A stretch of DNA of 64,000 bases from GCA-2708415 sp964353185 (GTDB taxonomy: Bacteria; Pseudomonadota; Alphaproteobacteria; Micavibrionales; Micavibrionaceae). Shown here one piece after another: positions 1-6,893 of the stretch. The stretch is taken from positions 62,001 to 126,000 of the forward strand of contig CAYGUV010000003.1 of assembly GCA_964353185.1 (NCBI GenBank), in the 5' to 3' direction. Each line of letters starts with the position of its first letter. The first letter of the stretch is position 1. Below the pieces are notes generated by a model, which worked only from the letters and a program-made list of their open reading frames with translations, had not been told where the DNA came from and did no database searches. Both the position numbers and the translations under genes were made by a program.

Positions 1-1603
1 ACCATTGGTTGGCGTTGCCACATGTTGGAACGAAGCAGCCCCTTGTAACATCGCCCTTTCGCGTCAGGCGCAGGCCGTTAAAGTGGGCGTTAAAGAAGCC
101 TATGGCTCCCCCCGTGAATTTACAACTATTACCGTCACCGATGGCATTGCCATGGGGCATGAGGGCATGCGTTCCTCCCTCGTCTCGCGCGAGATTATTG
201 CGGATTCGGTTGAGCTAACGATGCGCGGTCATTGTTATGACGCGCTTGTTGGTTTGGCAGGTTGCGACAAATCCCTTCCGGGTATGATGATGGTCATGTT
301 GCGTTTAAATGTCCCTTCTGTTTTTATGTATGGCGGATCGATCCTGCCGGGTAAGTTCCGCGGAAAAGATGTGGACGTGATTAGCGTGTTTGAAGGCGTT
401 GGGAAACATTCCTCAGGTGAGTTTTCTGATGCAGACCTGAAAGAGCTTGAGTGTGTGGCATGTCCGTCTGCTGGTGCGTGCGGTGGGCAATTTACGGCCA
501 ATACAATGGCCTGTGTTTCTGAGGCGATTGGGTTGGCCCTGCCCAATTCTGCAGGTGCGCCTGCGCCCTATGAATCCCGTGATGATTATGCCAGACAATC
601 GGGTAAAGCGGTGATGGAGCTGATTAAAAACAACCTGCGTCCGCGCGATATTGTGACCCGTAAATCATTCGAAAATGCGGCGGCAATTGTGGCTGCAACG
701 GGAGGATCAACCAATGCTGGCCTTCACCTTCCGGCGATGGCGCATGAATGCGGTATTGACTTTGACTTGCATGATGTTGGTGAAGTGTTTAAACGCACCC
801 CATTAATTGCCAATTTGCGCCCAGGCGGTAAATATGTTGCCAAAGATTTATTTGATGTAGGCGGCGTTGGTATTGTTATAAAAGAATTAATCGATAATGG
901 GTTCATGCATGGTGATTGTATGACCGTGACAGGCAAAACATTGGCCGAAAACCTTGAAGGGGTAACATTACCCAAAGATCAAGATGTGGTGTTCCCTGTT
1001 TCAAACCCCATCCACCCAACAGGCGGTGTTGTGACGTTAAAAGGGAACCTTTGCCCCGAAGGGGCAATTGTTAAAATTGCCGGCTTAGAAAGCCTTATTT
1101 TTGAAGGCCCCGCCCGCGTTTTTGAAGGGGAGCAAGCGTGCTTTGACGCCGTTCAAAATAAAGAAATCAAGGAAGGCCAAGTCATTGTTATCCGTAACGA
1201 AGGACCAAAGGGTGGCCCGGGCATGCGTGAAATGCTGTCTACCACTTCTGCCATTTATGGCCAAGGGTTGGGCGATAAGGTTGCGCTTATTACCGATGGT
1301 CGTTTTTCTGGTGGAACGCGCGGTTTTTGTATCGGGCATGTTGCACCTGAGGCCTATGTTGGCGGCCCTATCGGGTTAATCAAAGATGGGGACATCATCC
1401 GCATTAATGCCGAAGATGGCACCATGGAAGTTAAATTGAGCGACGAAGAATTAGCCGAGCGTAAGAAAACTTGGAAGCCTCGCCCCCATAATTATCAATC
1501 AGGCGCCATTTGGAAATATACACAAACTGTTGGTTCCGCCCGTGAAGGGGCGGTCACACATCCGGGCGCCAAAGCGGAAACCCATACCTTTGTCGATTTA
1601 TAG
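1..1603 (+). CDS. ilvD: Dihydroxy-acid dehydratase, 5' end cut by window
   Basis: Converts 2,3-dihydroxy-isovalerate or -methylvalerate to the 2-keto acids of valine and isoleucine synthesis, using an Fe-S cluster in the cytoplasm. The reading frame is open to the left edge, so the true start lies outside the window. The TTG at position 5 is internal; judged from the first cluster Cys, roughly 35-45 residues are missing. Counting from that codon, the three expected cluster cysteines are present: WNEAAPCN (Cys14), GCDKSLPG (Cys87) and GACGG (about Cys159). The C-terminal part has DGRFSGGTRGFCIGHVAPEA, typical of the IlvD/Edd family. The branched-chain aminotransferase gene ilvE lies 27 kb away, so the pathway is dispersed. 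The stop codon overlaps the end of the convergent orphan gene by 6 bases. The family call is near certain. Confidence 0.96.
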   Translation, partial: PLVGVATCWNEAAPCNIALSRQAQAVKVGVKEAYGSPREFTTITVTDGIAMGHEGMRSSLVSREIIADSVELTMRGHCYDALVGLAGCDKSLPGMMMVMLRLNVPSVFMYGGSILPGKFRGKDVDVISVFEGVGKHSSGEFSDADLKELECVACPSAGACGGQFTANTMACVSEAIGLALPNSAGAPAPYESRDDYARQSGKAVMELIKNNLRPRDIVTRKSFENAAAIVAATGGSTNAGLHLPAMAHECGIDFDLHDVGEVFKRTPLIANLRPGGKYVAKDLFDVGGVGIVIKELIDNGFMHGDCMTVTGKTLAENLEGVTLPKDQDVVFPVSNPIHPTGGVVTLKGNLCPEGAIVKIAGLESLIFEGPARVFEGEQACFDAVQNKEIKEGQVIVIRNEGPKGGPGMREMLSTTSAIYGQGLGDKVALITDGRFSGGTRGFCIGHVAPEAYVGGPIGLIKDGDIIRINAEDGTMEVKLSDEELAERKKTWKPRPHNYQSGAIWKYTQTVGSAREGAVTHPGAKAETHTFVDL

Positions 1604-1918
1604 ATTAAGGCCAGTATCAGATTTAAGATGTTGGGGATCTATTTTTGAAATAATCTCAGTGGCGAAATCATTACCAGCCGCATGTTGTTCTGCAAGGTAA
1701 GACTGAACCGCAGCGACTTCGCTCGCTAAATGTAGATGTTCTTGAGTGGTTTTATCAAAATTTTGATTTTCCAGATCTCTACACGCTTGGTTGAAAATTT
1801 CTGCAGGATCTGCTGGGTTGCCGTCATCACTAATAACATAACTGCCAAAGGCCTCGTTAAATTGTTCTCTAAACTCTACAGCCAATGAATCGTGAGTTTT
1901 TAATTTTAATTCAAACAT
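1598..1918 (-). CDS. Hypothetical protein, 106 aa
   Basis: A small acidic soluble protein with no signal peptide or membrane segment, predicted mostly helical (FREQFNEAFG, TTQEHLHLASEVAAVQSYLAEQ). I do not recognise a family. The start is supported by an AGAGAG Shine-Dalgarno-like element about 7 bases upstream of ATG. A promoter-like TTGATATAA with a TAATTT box lies further upstream (1950-1977). Its 3' end overlaps the ilvD stop by 6 bases in convergent orientation. It is one of several single orphan genes placed between housekeeping genes in this window. Confidence 0.65.
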   Translation of the reverse strand: MFELKLKTHDSLAVEFREQFNEAFGSYVISDDGNPADPAEIFNQACRDLENQNFDKTTQEHLHLASEVAAVQSYLAEQHAAGNDFATEIISKIDPQHLKSDTGLNL

Positions 1919-1949
1919 ATTTCGTACTCTCTAAAATTATCATATTTAT

Positions 1950-1977
1950 AAATTAACCAAACACACGGTTATATCAA
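1950..1977 (-). promoter_or_regulatory. Putative sigma-70-type promoter of the 106-aa orphan
   Basis: Read on the minus strand: TTGATA (1977-1972), 16-base spacer, TAATTT (1955-1950). The bases after the -35 box are TAA, as in the promoters of the other orphan genes, where the core is TTGACATAA. It leaves a leader of about 25 bases containing AGAGAG. Confidence 0.45.
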
Positions 1978-1998
1978 GAATTATAGCTTTTATGATGA

Positions 1999-2334
1999 CT
2001 ACAGCCTCAGCGTATTTCCACTATCAGACGCCAAGGATTCATCTTGTAACCATCTCATGGCATTTAAAACAGTCAGATTTCTTTGATTATTGACCAGCAT
2101 TCCATGCATTTCTGCCACGTATTTAGCGGCTTCAAAATGTATATGTGTAAATTTATCACGATCGATCGAACCAAGCTTACTGGATGCTTCTACAAACCTA
2201 TTTGCTAATCCTTCGGAATCATGCTGAAGCATAGCTAGATTAAATTGTGAATGAAGCATGACAACATCATGGCAATCAGACCGAGCCTGAGCCTCTGCTT
2301 CACCGCACAAAAATATTTTTTTTACTACATTCAT
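1999..2334 (-). CDS. Hypothetical protein, 111 aa
   Basis: A small, probably all-helical cytoplasmic protein with no recognised domain; it is rich in Ala, Glu, Asn and His (HSQFNLAMLQHDSEGLANRF, EAAKYVAEMHGMLVNNQRN). No Shine-Dalgarno sequence precedes the ATG. Instead a TAGTTT box ends only 6 bases before the start codon, with TTGACATAA 16 bases further up, so the mRNA is probably leaderless. It is divergent from purE. Function unknown. Confidence 0.6.
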   Translation of the reverse strand: MNVVKKIFLCGEAEAQARSDCHDVVMLHSQFNLAMLQHDSEGLANRFVEASSKLGSIDRDKFTHIHFEAAKYVAEMHGMLVNNQRNLTVLNAMRWLQDESLASDSGNTLRL

Positions 2335-2340
2335 AAAATT

Positions 2341-2368
2341 AAACTAACAAGATTTTATGTTATGTCAA
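2341..2368 (-). promoter_or_regulatory. TTGACATAA-type promoter, probably leaderless
   Basis: Minus strand: TTGACA (2368-2363), 16-base spacer beginning TAA, TAGTTT (2346-2341), 6 bases, ATG. This spacing puts the expected transcription start at or next to the start codon of the 111-aa gene. The same TTGACATAA and TAGTTT boxes precede the gene ending at 35185. Confidence 0.5.
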
Positions 2369-2438
2369 TGTTATTTTTGTTTGATTTGTTTTTTATAATA
2401 ATCCATTATCCATTGCTCATTAACTTATGGAGCATTTC

Positions 2439-2933
2439 ATGACAAATCACAGCGATAAACCTTTAGTCGGCATCATTATGGGGTCACAATCTGATTGGCC
2501 AACCATACAACATGCTCACGACGTTTTGCACGACCTTGGCATTGAACATGAATGTAAAATCATATCTGCACATAGAACACCTGATCGTATGTTTGACTAT
2601 GCAAAATCCGCAAAAGACCGCGGGTTAAAAGTGATTATCGCGGGCGCAGGCGGCGCGGCGCATTTGCCAGGCATGGTGGCGTCCATGACCCCTCTTCCTG
2701 TATTAGGCGTTCCCGTTCAATCAAAGGCGTTAGATGGAATGGACAGCCTTCTATCCATCGTCCAAATGCCCGGCGGCGTGCCTGTTGGCACATTGGCCAT
2801 TGGCGAAGCAGGCGCAAGGAATGCTGGTATTTTGGCGGCTTCAATCTTGGCCGCGTTTGATGGTAACCTTGCCACAAAATTAGATAAATTCCGCCAAGAC
2901 CGCACAGACGCAGTCGCAGACGAGCCAAAGTAA
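2439..2933 (+). CDS. purE: N5-carboxyaminoimidazole ribonucleotide mutase
   Basis: Class I PurE (164 aa) moves the carboxyl group of N5-CAIR to give CAIR in purine synthesis. The N-terminal phosphate-binding motif GIIMGSQSDWPT is clear, followed by SAHRTPDRMFDYA, AGAGGAAHLPGMVA and the C-terminal PGGVPVGTLAIG. I chose the ATG at 2439 because GGAG lies 6 bases upstream; an in-frame ATG at 2427 would add four residues and has no such site. A TATAAT box sits near 2391. The partner gene purK follows, but an opposite-strand gene separates them, so they are not a simple operon here. The stop abuts the end of the convergent TsaE-like gene. Confidence 0.95.
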   Translation: MTNHSDKPLVGIIMGSQSDWPTIQHAHDVLHDLGIEHECKIISAHRTPDRMFDYAKSAKDRGLKVIIAGAGGAAHLPGMVASMTPLPVLGVPVQSKALDGMDSLLSIVQMPGGVPVGTLAIGEAGARNAGILAASILAAFDGNLATKLDKFRQDRTDAVADEPK

Positions 2934-3578
2934 TTATGCCGCCCTTAAATGGGCCGTTTGTGATAAGAATTTTTGGACTGGTGCGGATGAAATTTTCCTT
3001 GAATCTAAAGTCAAATCAATTTTTCTTCCGCGCGCATTTACTTCGCTTGGGTAATCTAATTCTATTTTATAATCGACATCTAAATCCCATACACATTTAT
3101 CTGCATGTTCGATAAGCGCAATTCCCGACTTATTTGCTGCGGGGAAAAACCCACAAAAATGTTCCCTTAATTCAGTAATTTGGTTTTTGGATTGTTCCCC
3201 AATTATATCCCATCCAGCATCCATCCATACGGTCGTTCCCAATCCATTTATTCCCGTGGTCAGATCGGCATTTCGATAGTCAGCCCCTATTTTAGCCATA
3301 TATTCTTTTACAAATTGCTCATAATATTTAAACATCGGGCGGCCAATATTTTTCGCTTTGTTGGGATTAAATCCTAAAATTTGAGTGATAAGGGTGGTTT
3401 TCCCCATCTCCAAGTCCCCTAAAACCGCAACATTTATGTTTTCTGCCCTATCTGCAAACTCATCCGTTAAGAGAATGTTGAATGCCTGCCCCAGAAACTC
3501 TGTTTCCTCTTGCGTTGCCGCCCGAAAATGAAGAGTTAACAGTCCTGCATCTGGGTTATTATTTAATTTAAAAGCCAT
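2934..3578 (-). CDS. TsaE-like P-loop ATPase, divergent and extended
   Basis: A 214-aa protein with a Walker A motif, GDLEMGKTT, in the position and style of TsaE (usual form GDLGAGKTT), and a later GIALIEHADKC that resembles the GIxLIEWPE motif of TsaE. TsaE is the ATPase of the t6A37 tRNA-modification complex and is normally about 150 aa; this one carries roughly 60 extra residues, mostly after the P-loop (about residues 75-125). By contrast tsaB at 42.4 kb looks ordinary. It could be the cell's TsaE or a paralogue with another role. The promoter is of the TTGACATAA type and the ATG lies about 5 bases from the -10 box. Family similarity was judged by motif only. Confidence 0.6.
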   Translation of the reverse strand: MAFKLNNNPDAGLLTLHFRAATQEETEFLGQAFNILLTDEFADRAENINVAVLGDLEMGKTTLITQILGFNPNKAKNIGRPMFKYYEQFVKEYMAKIGADYRNADLTTGINGLGTTVWMDAGWDIIGEQSKNQITELREHFCGFFPAANKSGIALIEHADKCVWDLDVDYKIELDYPSEVNARGRKIDLTLDSRKISSAPVQKFLSQTAHLRAA

Positions 3579-3583
3579 AATTA

Positions 3584-3611
3584 TATATAGGCAACCCGTA
3601 TATTATGTCAA
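3584..3611 (-). promoter_or_regulatory. TTGACATAA-type promoter of the TsaE-like gene
   Basis: Minus strand: TTGACA (3611-3606) followed by TAA, 16-base spacer, TATATA (3589-3584), 5 bases, ATG. An alternative register gives an 18-base spacer. No Shine-Dalgarno sequence fits between, so the transcript is probably leaderless. Confidence 0.5.
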
Positions 3612-3667
3612 TAATTTTTGCTTAAATACTCTTCCCCTGCATTGCGCCTTTATGCTAAGAACACTTT

Positions 3668-4729
3668 ATGAAATTAGAAACAAAAACTCTTGGAATTTTA
3701 GGTGGTGGTCAGCTGGGCCGTATGAGCGCGCTTGCCGCCGCAAATCTTGGCATTACCACACATATTTATTGCCCCGAAGCGGGATGCCCAGCCTCCCTCG
3801 TCACGCAGCATTTTACATGTGCGGAATATAATGATGAAGCCGCCCTTCAAAAATTTGCCGAAAGCGTGGATATCATCACCTATGAATTTGAAAATATCCC
3901 TGTTGAAACCGTCAAGTTTTTACAAAAAACTAAACCTGTGTTTCCTGATGAAAAATTATTGGAAGCATCACAAGACAGATGTTTAGAGAAAGATTTCTTA
4001 AATTCAATTGGCATTCCCACTGCGCCATGGGCACCCATTGAAAAACCCTCTGATATTGATGTAACTTTTGGTCAATGGGGATTAAACGAAGCGATTATAA
4101 AAACCGCGCGGTTTGGATATGATGGTAAAGGCCAAGCAAAAATTTCAAGCGATGATAACACTAACGATGTTTGGAAAAACTTGGATACTGATAAAGCGAT
4201 CCTTGAAGGGCTTATTGATTTTGATTATGAGATTTCAGTTATCATTGCGCGTGATTTAAAGGGGCAGTCGGTCATATACCCCCCCGCCCGCAACACTCAT
4301 AAAAATCACATTCTTGATCGTTCAATCGTGCCATCAAATATCCCTGACAACATTCAAACCGAAGCGGCAGAGATGACGCGTAAATTGGCGGATGCGGTAA
4401 ACCTTGTTGGGGTTTTGGCGCTTGAACTGTTCATCACCAAAGATGGTAAAATACTCGCCAATGAAATTGCCCCACGCACGCATAATAGCGGACATTGGAC
4501 AATTGACGCCTGCGCCGCATCACAATTTGAAAATCATGTGCGCACCGTTTGCGGCCTGCCCGTTGCAAACCCAAACTGCCACAGCGCGGCAGAGATGATC
4601 AATTTAATCGGTGACGACGTAAATGATTTAGATCAATACTTAAACATGGATGGTGCCAACATTCATCTATACGGCAAGACAGATATCAAGCCCGGCCGCA
4701 AGATGGGGCATGTGACGATTATAAAATAA
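3668..4729 (+). CDS. purK: 5-(carboxyamino)imidazole ribonucleotide synthase
   Basis: An ATP-grasp enzyme (353 aa) that makes N5-CAIR from AIR, ATP and bicarbonate; it supplies PurE. The N-terminal ILGGGQLGRMSALAAANLG nucleotide-like motif, the central TARFGYDGKGQ ATP-grasp loop (about residue 145) and the C-terminal ALELFITKDGKILANEIAPR metal-site segment are all present, and length matches the family. The upstream sequence has no strong Shine-Dalgarno; a TATGCT box is about 11 bases from ATG, so the leader may be very short. The 3' end is one base from the next convergent gene. Confidence 0.95.
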   Translation: MKLETKTLGILGGGQLGRMSALAAANLGITTHIYCPEAGCPASLVTQHFTCAEYNDEAALQKFAESVDIITYEFENIPVETVKFLQKTKPVFPDEKLLEASQDRCLEKDFLNSIGIPTAPWAPIEKPSDIDVTFGQWGLNEAIIKTARFGYDGKGQAKISSDDNTNDVWKNLDTDKAILEGLIDFDYEISVIIARDLKGQSVIYPPARNTHKNHILDRSIVPSNIPDNIQTEAAEMTRKLADAVNLVGVLALELFITKDGKILANEIAPRTHNSGHWTIDACAASQFENHVRTVCGLPVANPNCHSAAEMINLIGDDVNDLDQYLNMDGANIHLYGKTDIKPGRKMGHVTIIK

Positions 4730-4730
4730 A

Positions 4731-5120
4731 CTATCTTCTATTATGGGATGGAATATTATACCCCTTGGCTGCGCCAACAGTTTCGAGGCGTTGCATTAAC
4801 CCTCTTGCCTGTTTTGCCCCTGAAGTTCTTACGCCTTTAGGTAGTGGACTTGGCTCATGATACGTATCATAAATTGAATCGCCTTCCATTTGGACAATCT
4901 CATTGGCATGATCCCATATTCTGGTAAAAGTTCTTGTGAACGTTTCACCATTGAGCCTTTTAGAAACCTCAAACGCATCTGACAAAGATTTAACAGCAGA
5001 TCTATAATCACGATTCAAACGTTGGTATGAATAACCAAACTCTATTAGGTCTTGAACAGAGTCTAAAATATCCTGTTTAGAAGGGTTGGTAATTGAATAA
5101 AAATCGTGATTTGATAGCAT
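4731..5120 (-). CDS. Hypothetical protein, 129 aa
   Basis: A soluble, probably helical protein (SKQDILDSVQDLIEFGYSYQ, RDYRSAVKSLSDAFEVSKRL) with a basic C-terminal tail. No known family recognised. A weak TTGGAA element precedes the ATG. It is transcribed divergently from fumC, from a promoter whose spacer and -10 region form a perfect inverted repeat (5151-5169). Codon use resembles the neighbouring genes. Confidence 0.6.
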   Translation of the reverse strand: MLSNHDFYSITNPSKQDILDSVQDLIEFGYSYQRLNRDYRSAVKSLSDAFEVSKRLNGETFTRTFTRIWDHANEIVQMEGDSIYDTYHEPSPLPKGVRTSGAKQARGLMQRLETVGAAKGYNIPSHNRR

Positions 5121-5150
5121 AAATATTCCAATATTTTAAAATAGAGCCGC

Positions 5151-5178
5151 TTTTAACATAACGTTAAAATTATGTCAA
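5151..5178 (-). promoter_or_regulatory. TTGACATAA-type promoter overlapping an inverted repeat
   Basis: Minus strand: TTGACA (5178-5173), TAA at the start of a 16-base spacer, TTAAAA (5156-5151). Bases 5151-5169 form a perfect inverted repeat, TTTTAAC, 5-base spacer, GTTAAAA. It covers the -10 box and could be an operator acting on this gene, on fumC, or on both. Confidence 0.45.
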
Positions 5179-5245
5179 TAAAAACGTACTGGATTTATGC
5201 TCCGAAGCGTTTATCTTACCATTAAGATTCAAAATAGAGGAAAAC

Positions 5246-6655
5246 ATGCCAAAAAATAATCAACAAGCAGTAAGAATAGAAACAGACTCCCTTGGTGAAG
5301 TAGAAGTACCAGCAGACGCCTATTACGGCGCGCAAACACAGCGTAGCTTAGAGAATTTTAAGATTGGGACAGAAAAGATGCCTGCCGCTCTTATCCGCGC
5401 ATTAGGCGTGCAGAAAAAGGCCGCCGCCCTGACCAATATGGATATGGGCGTCATGGAAGACAAAATTGGCGATGCCATCGTCAATGCCGCTGATGAAATC
5501 ATCGATGGGACACTTAGCGGCCAATTCCCCCTTTCCGTATGGCAAACAGGGTCAGGTACGCAAAGTAATATGAATGCAAATGAAGTTATCGCAGGGCGCG
5601 CTAATGAAGTCATTACAGGCACACGCGGCGGTAAAGACCCCGTGCACCCCAACGACCACGTCAATATGGGGCAAAGCTCAAACGATACATTTCCAACCGT
5701 TATGCATATCGCCGCGGCGGAACAGCTTCATTCCGCGCTTATCCCCGCCTTACAATATATGCATGAAGAGTTAGAGAAAAAAGTAGCCGCTTTTTCATCC
5801 ATTGTTAAAAATGGCCGTACGCATCTTCAAGATGCAACCCCCCTGACGCTTGGTCAAGAATTCTCTGGCTATGCTAAGCAAATTGAATATGGCTTAGCCC
5901 GTATTGAGGCAACACTCCCCCGTGTCATGGAATTGGCCCAAGGGGGAACGGCCGTTGGTACAGGTATCAATTCCAAAGAAGGGTTTGCTGAAAAATTCGC
6001 CGAACAAGTGTCAAAAATCACTGGTTTGGAATTCATTACCGCGGACAATAAATTTGAAGCCCTTGCCGCGCATGATGCAATGGTAGAATTGCATGGTGCG
6101 TTAAATGTGATTGCCGTGTCGTTAATGAAAATTGCCAATGACTTACGCCTTTTGGGGTCTGGCCCACGTTCAGGAATTGGGGAAATTATCTTACCGGCCA
6201 ATGAACCTGGATCATCCATCATGCCCGGTAAAGTGAACCCAACACAATGTGAAGCGCTTACAATGGTTTGCGCACAAGTCATGGGTAATAACACGGCTGT
6301 TTCGATTGCAGGAAGCAATGGGCATTTTGAATTAAACGTCTTTAAACCTGTGATGATTTATAATGTTTTACAATCTATTCAATTAATTGCCGATGGTGTA
6401 AACAGCTTCACCAAAAATTGTCTGATAGGCGTTGAAGCAAATGAAAAACGTATAACAGAGTTAATGAAAAACTCTCTTATGTTGGTCACCGCCTTAAACC
6501 CGCATATCGGATATGATAACGCGGCGAAGATTGCAAAGACCGCCTATGCAAATGGTACAACCTTAAAAGAAGAAGGCGTCGCTTTAGGTTTATTAACTGA
6601 AGAACAATTTGACGAATGGGTCAAACCAGAAAATATGGTTAAGCCGAATGCATAA
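5246..6655 (+). CDS. fumC: Class II fumarate hydratase
   Basis: Interconverts fumarate and malate in the TCA cycle. The 469-aa length is typical for FumC. Substrate-binding and catalytic motifs are present: GSGTQSNMNANEV (from residue 102), HPNDHVNMGQSSNDTFPT, GRTHLQDATPLTLGQEFSGY and the fumarase/aspartase signature GSSIMPGKVNPTQ (from about residue 322) with the catalytic Ser loop. AGAGGAAAAC immediately precedes ATG. Its last 8 bases overlap the start of a ribbon-helix-helix gene, which implies co-transcription and translational coupling. Confidence 0.97.
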   Translation: MPKNNQQAVRIETDSLGEVEVPADAYYGAQTQRSLENFKIGTEKMPAALIRALGVQKKAAALTNMDMGVMEDKIGDAIVNAADEIIDGTLSGQFPLSVWQTGSGTQSNMNANEVIAGRANEVITGTRGGKDPVHPNDHVNMGQSSNDTFPTVMHIAAAEQLHSALIPALQYMHEELEKKVAAFSSIVKNGRTHLQDATPLTLGQEFSGYAKQIEYGLARIEATLPRVMELAQGGTAVGTGINSKEGFAEKFAEQVSKITGLEFITADNKFEALAAHDAMVELHGALNVIAVSLMKIANDLRLLGSGPRSGIGEIILPANEPGSSIMPGKVNPTQCEALTMVCAQVMGNNTAVSIAGSNGHFELNVFKPVMIYNVLQSIQLIADGVNSFTKNCLIGVEANEKRITELMKNSLMLVTALNPHIGYDNAAKIAKTAYANGTTLKEEGVALGLLTEEQFDEWVKPENMVKPNA

Positions 6656-6893
6656 TGATGAAATAAATAATGATCTGGCTGATATATTAAATCAGCCAGT
6701 CATTAAACATTCCGTCAATATTGCGGGGCACGCGACAAGCGTTTCTATCGAAAAACCATTTTGGGATATTTTTTTAGAGCGCGCAAAGACCGAGCATAAA
6801 TCAATCAATCAATTAATTACAGAGATAGACGAAGCGCGCTCCATCAATTTATCAAGCGCGATCCGTCTTTACGTTTTAAACTCCTTAAAATAA
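6648..6893 (+). CDS. Ribbon-helix-helix domain protein
   Basis: An 81-aa protein with the pattern of the alphaproteobacterial RHH_4 family: VIKHSVNIAGHATSVSIEKPFW, then a helix and SINQLITEIDEAR. RHH proteins bind DNA as dimers, or serve as structural adaptors. I chose the ATG at 6648, which lies inside the fumC stop region (ATGCATAA), because the homology starts just after it. Linkage to fumC is, from memory, common in alphaproteobacteria. The last 9 bases overlap the convergent AsmA gene. Confidence 0.8.
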   Translation: MHNDEINNDLADILNQPVIKHSVNIAGHATSVSIEKPFWDIFLERAKTEHKSINQLITEIDEARSINLSSAIRLYVLNSLK

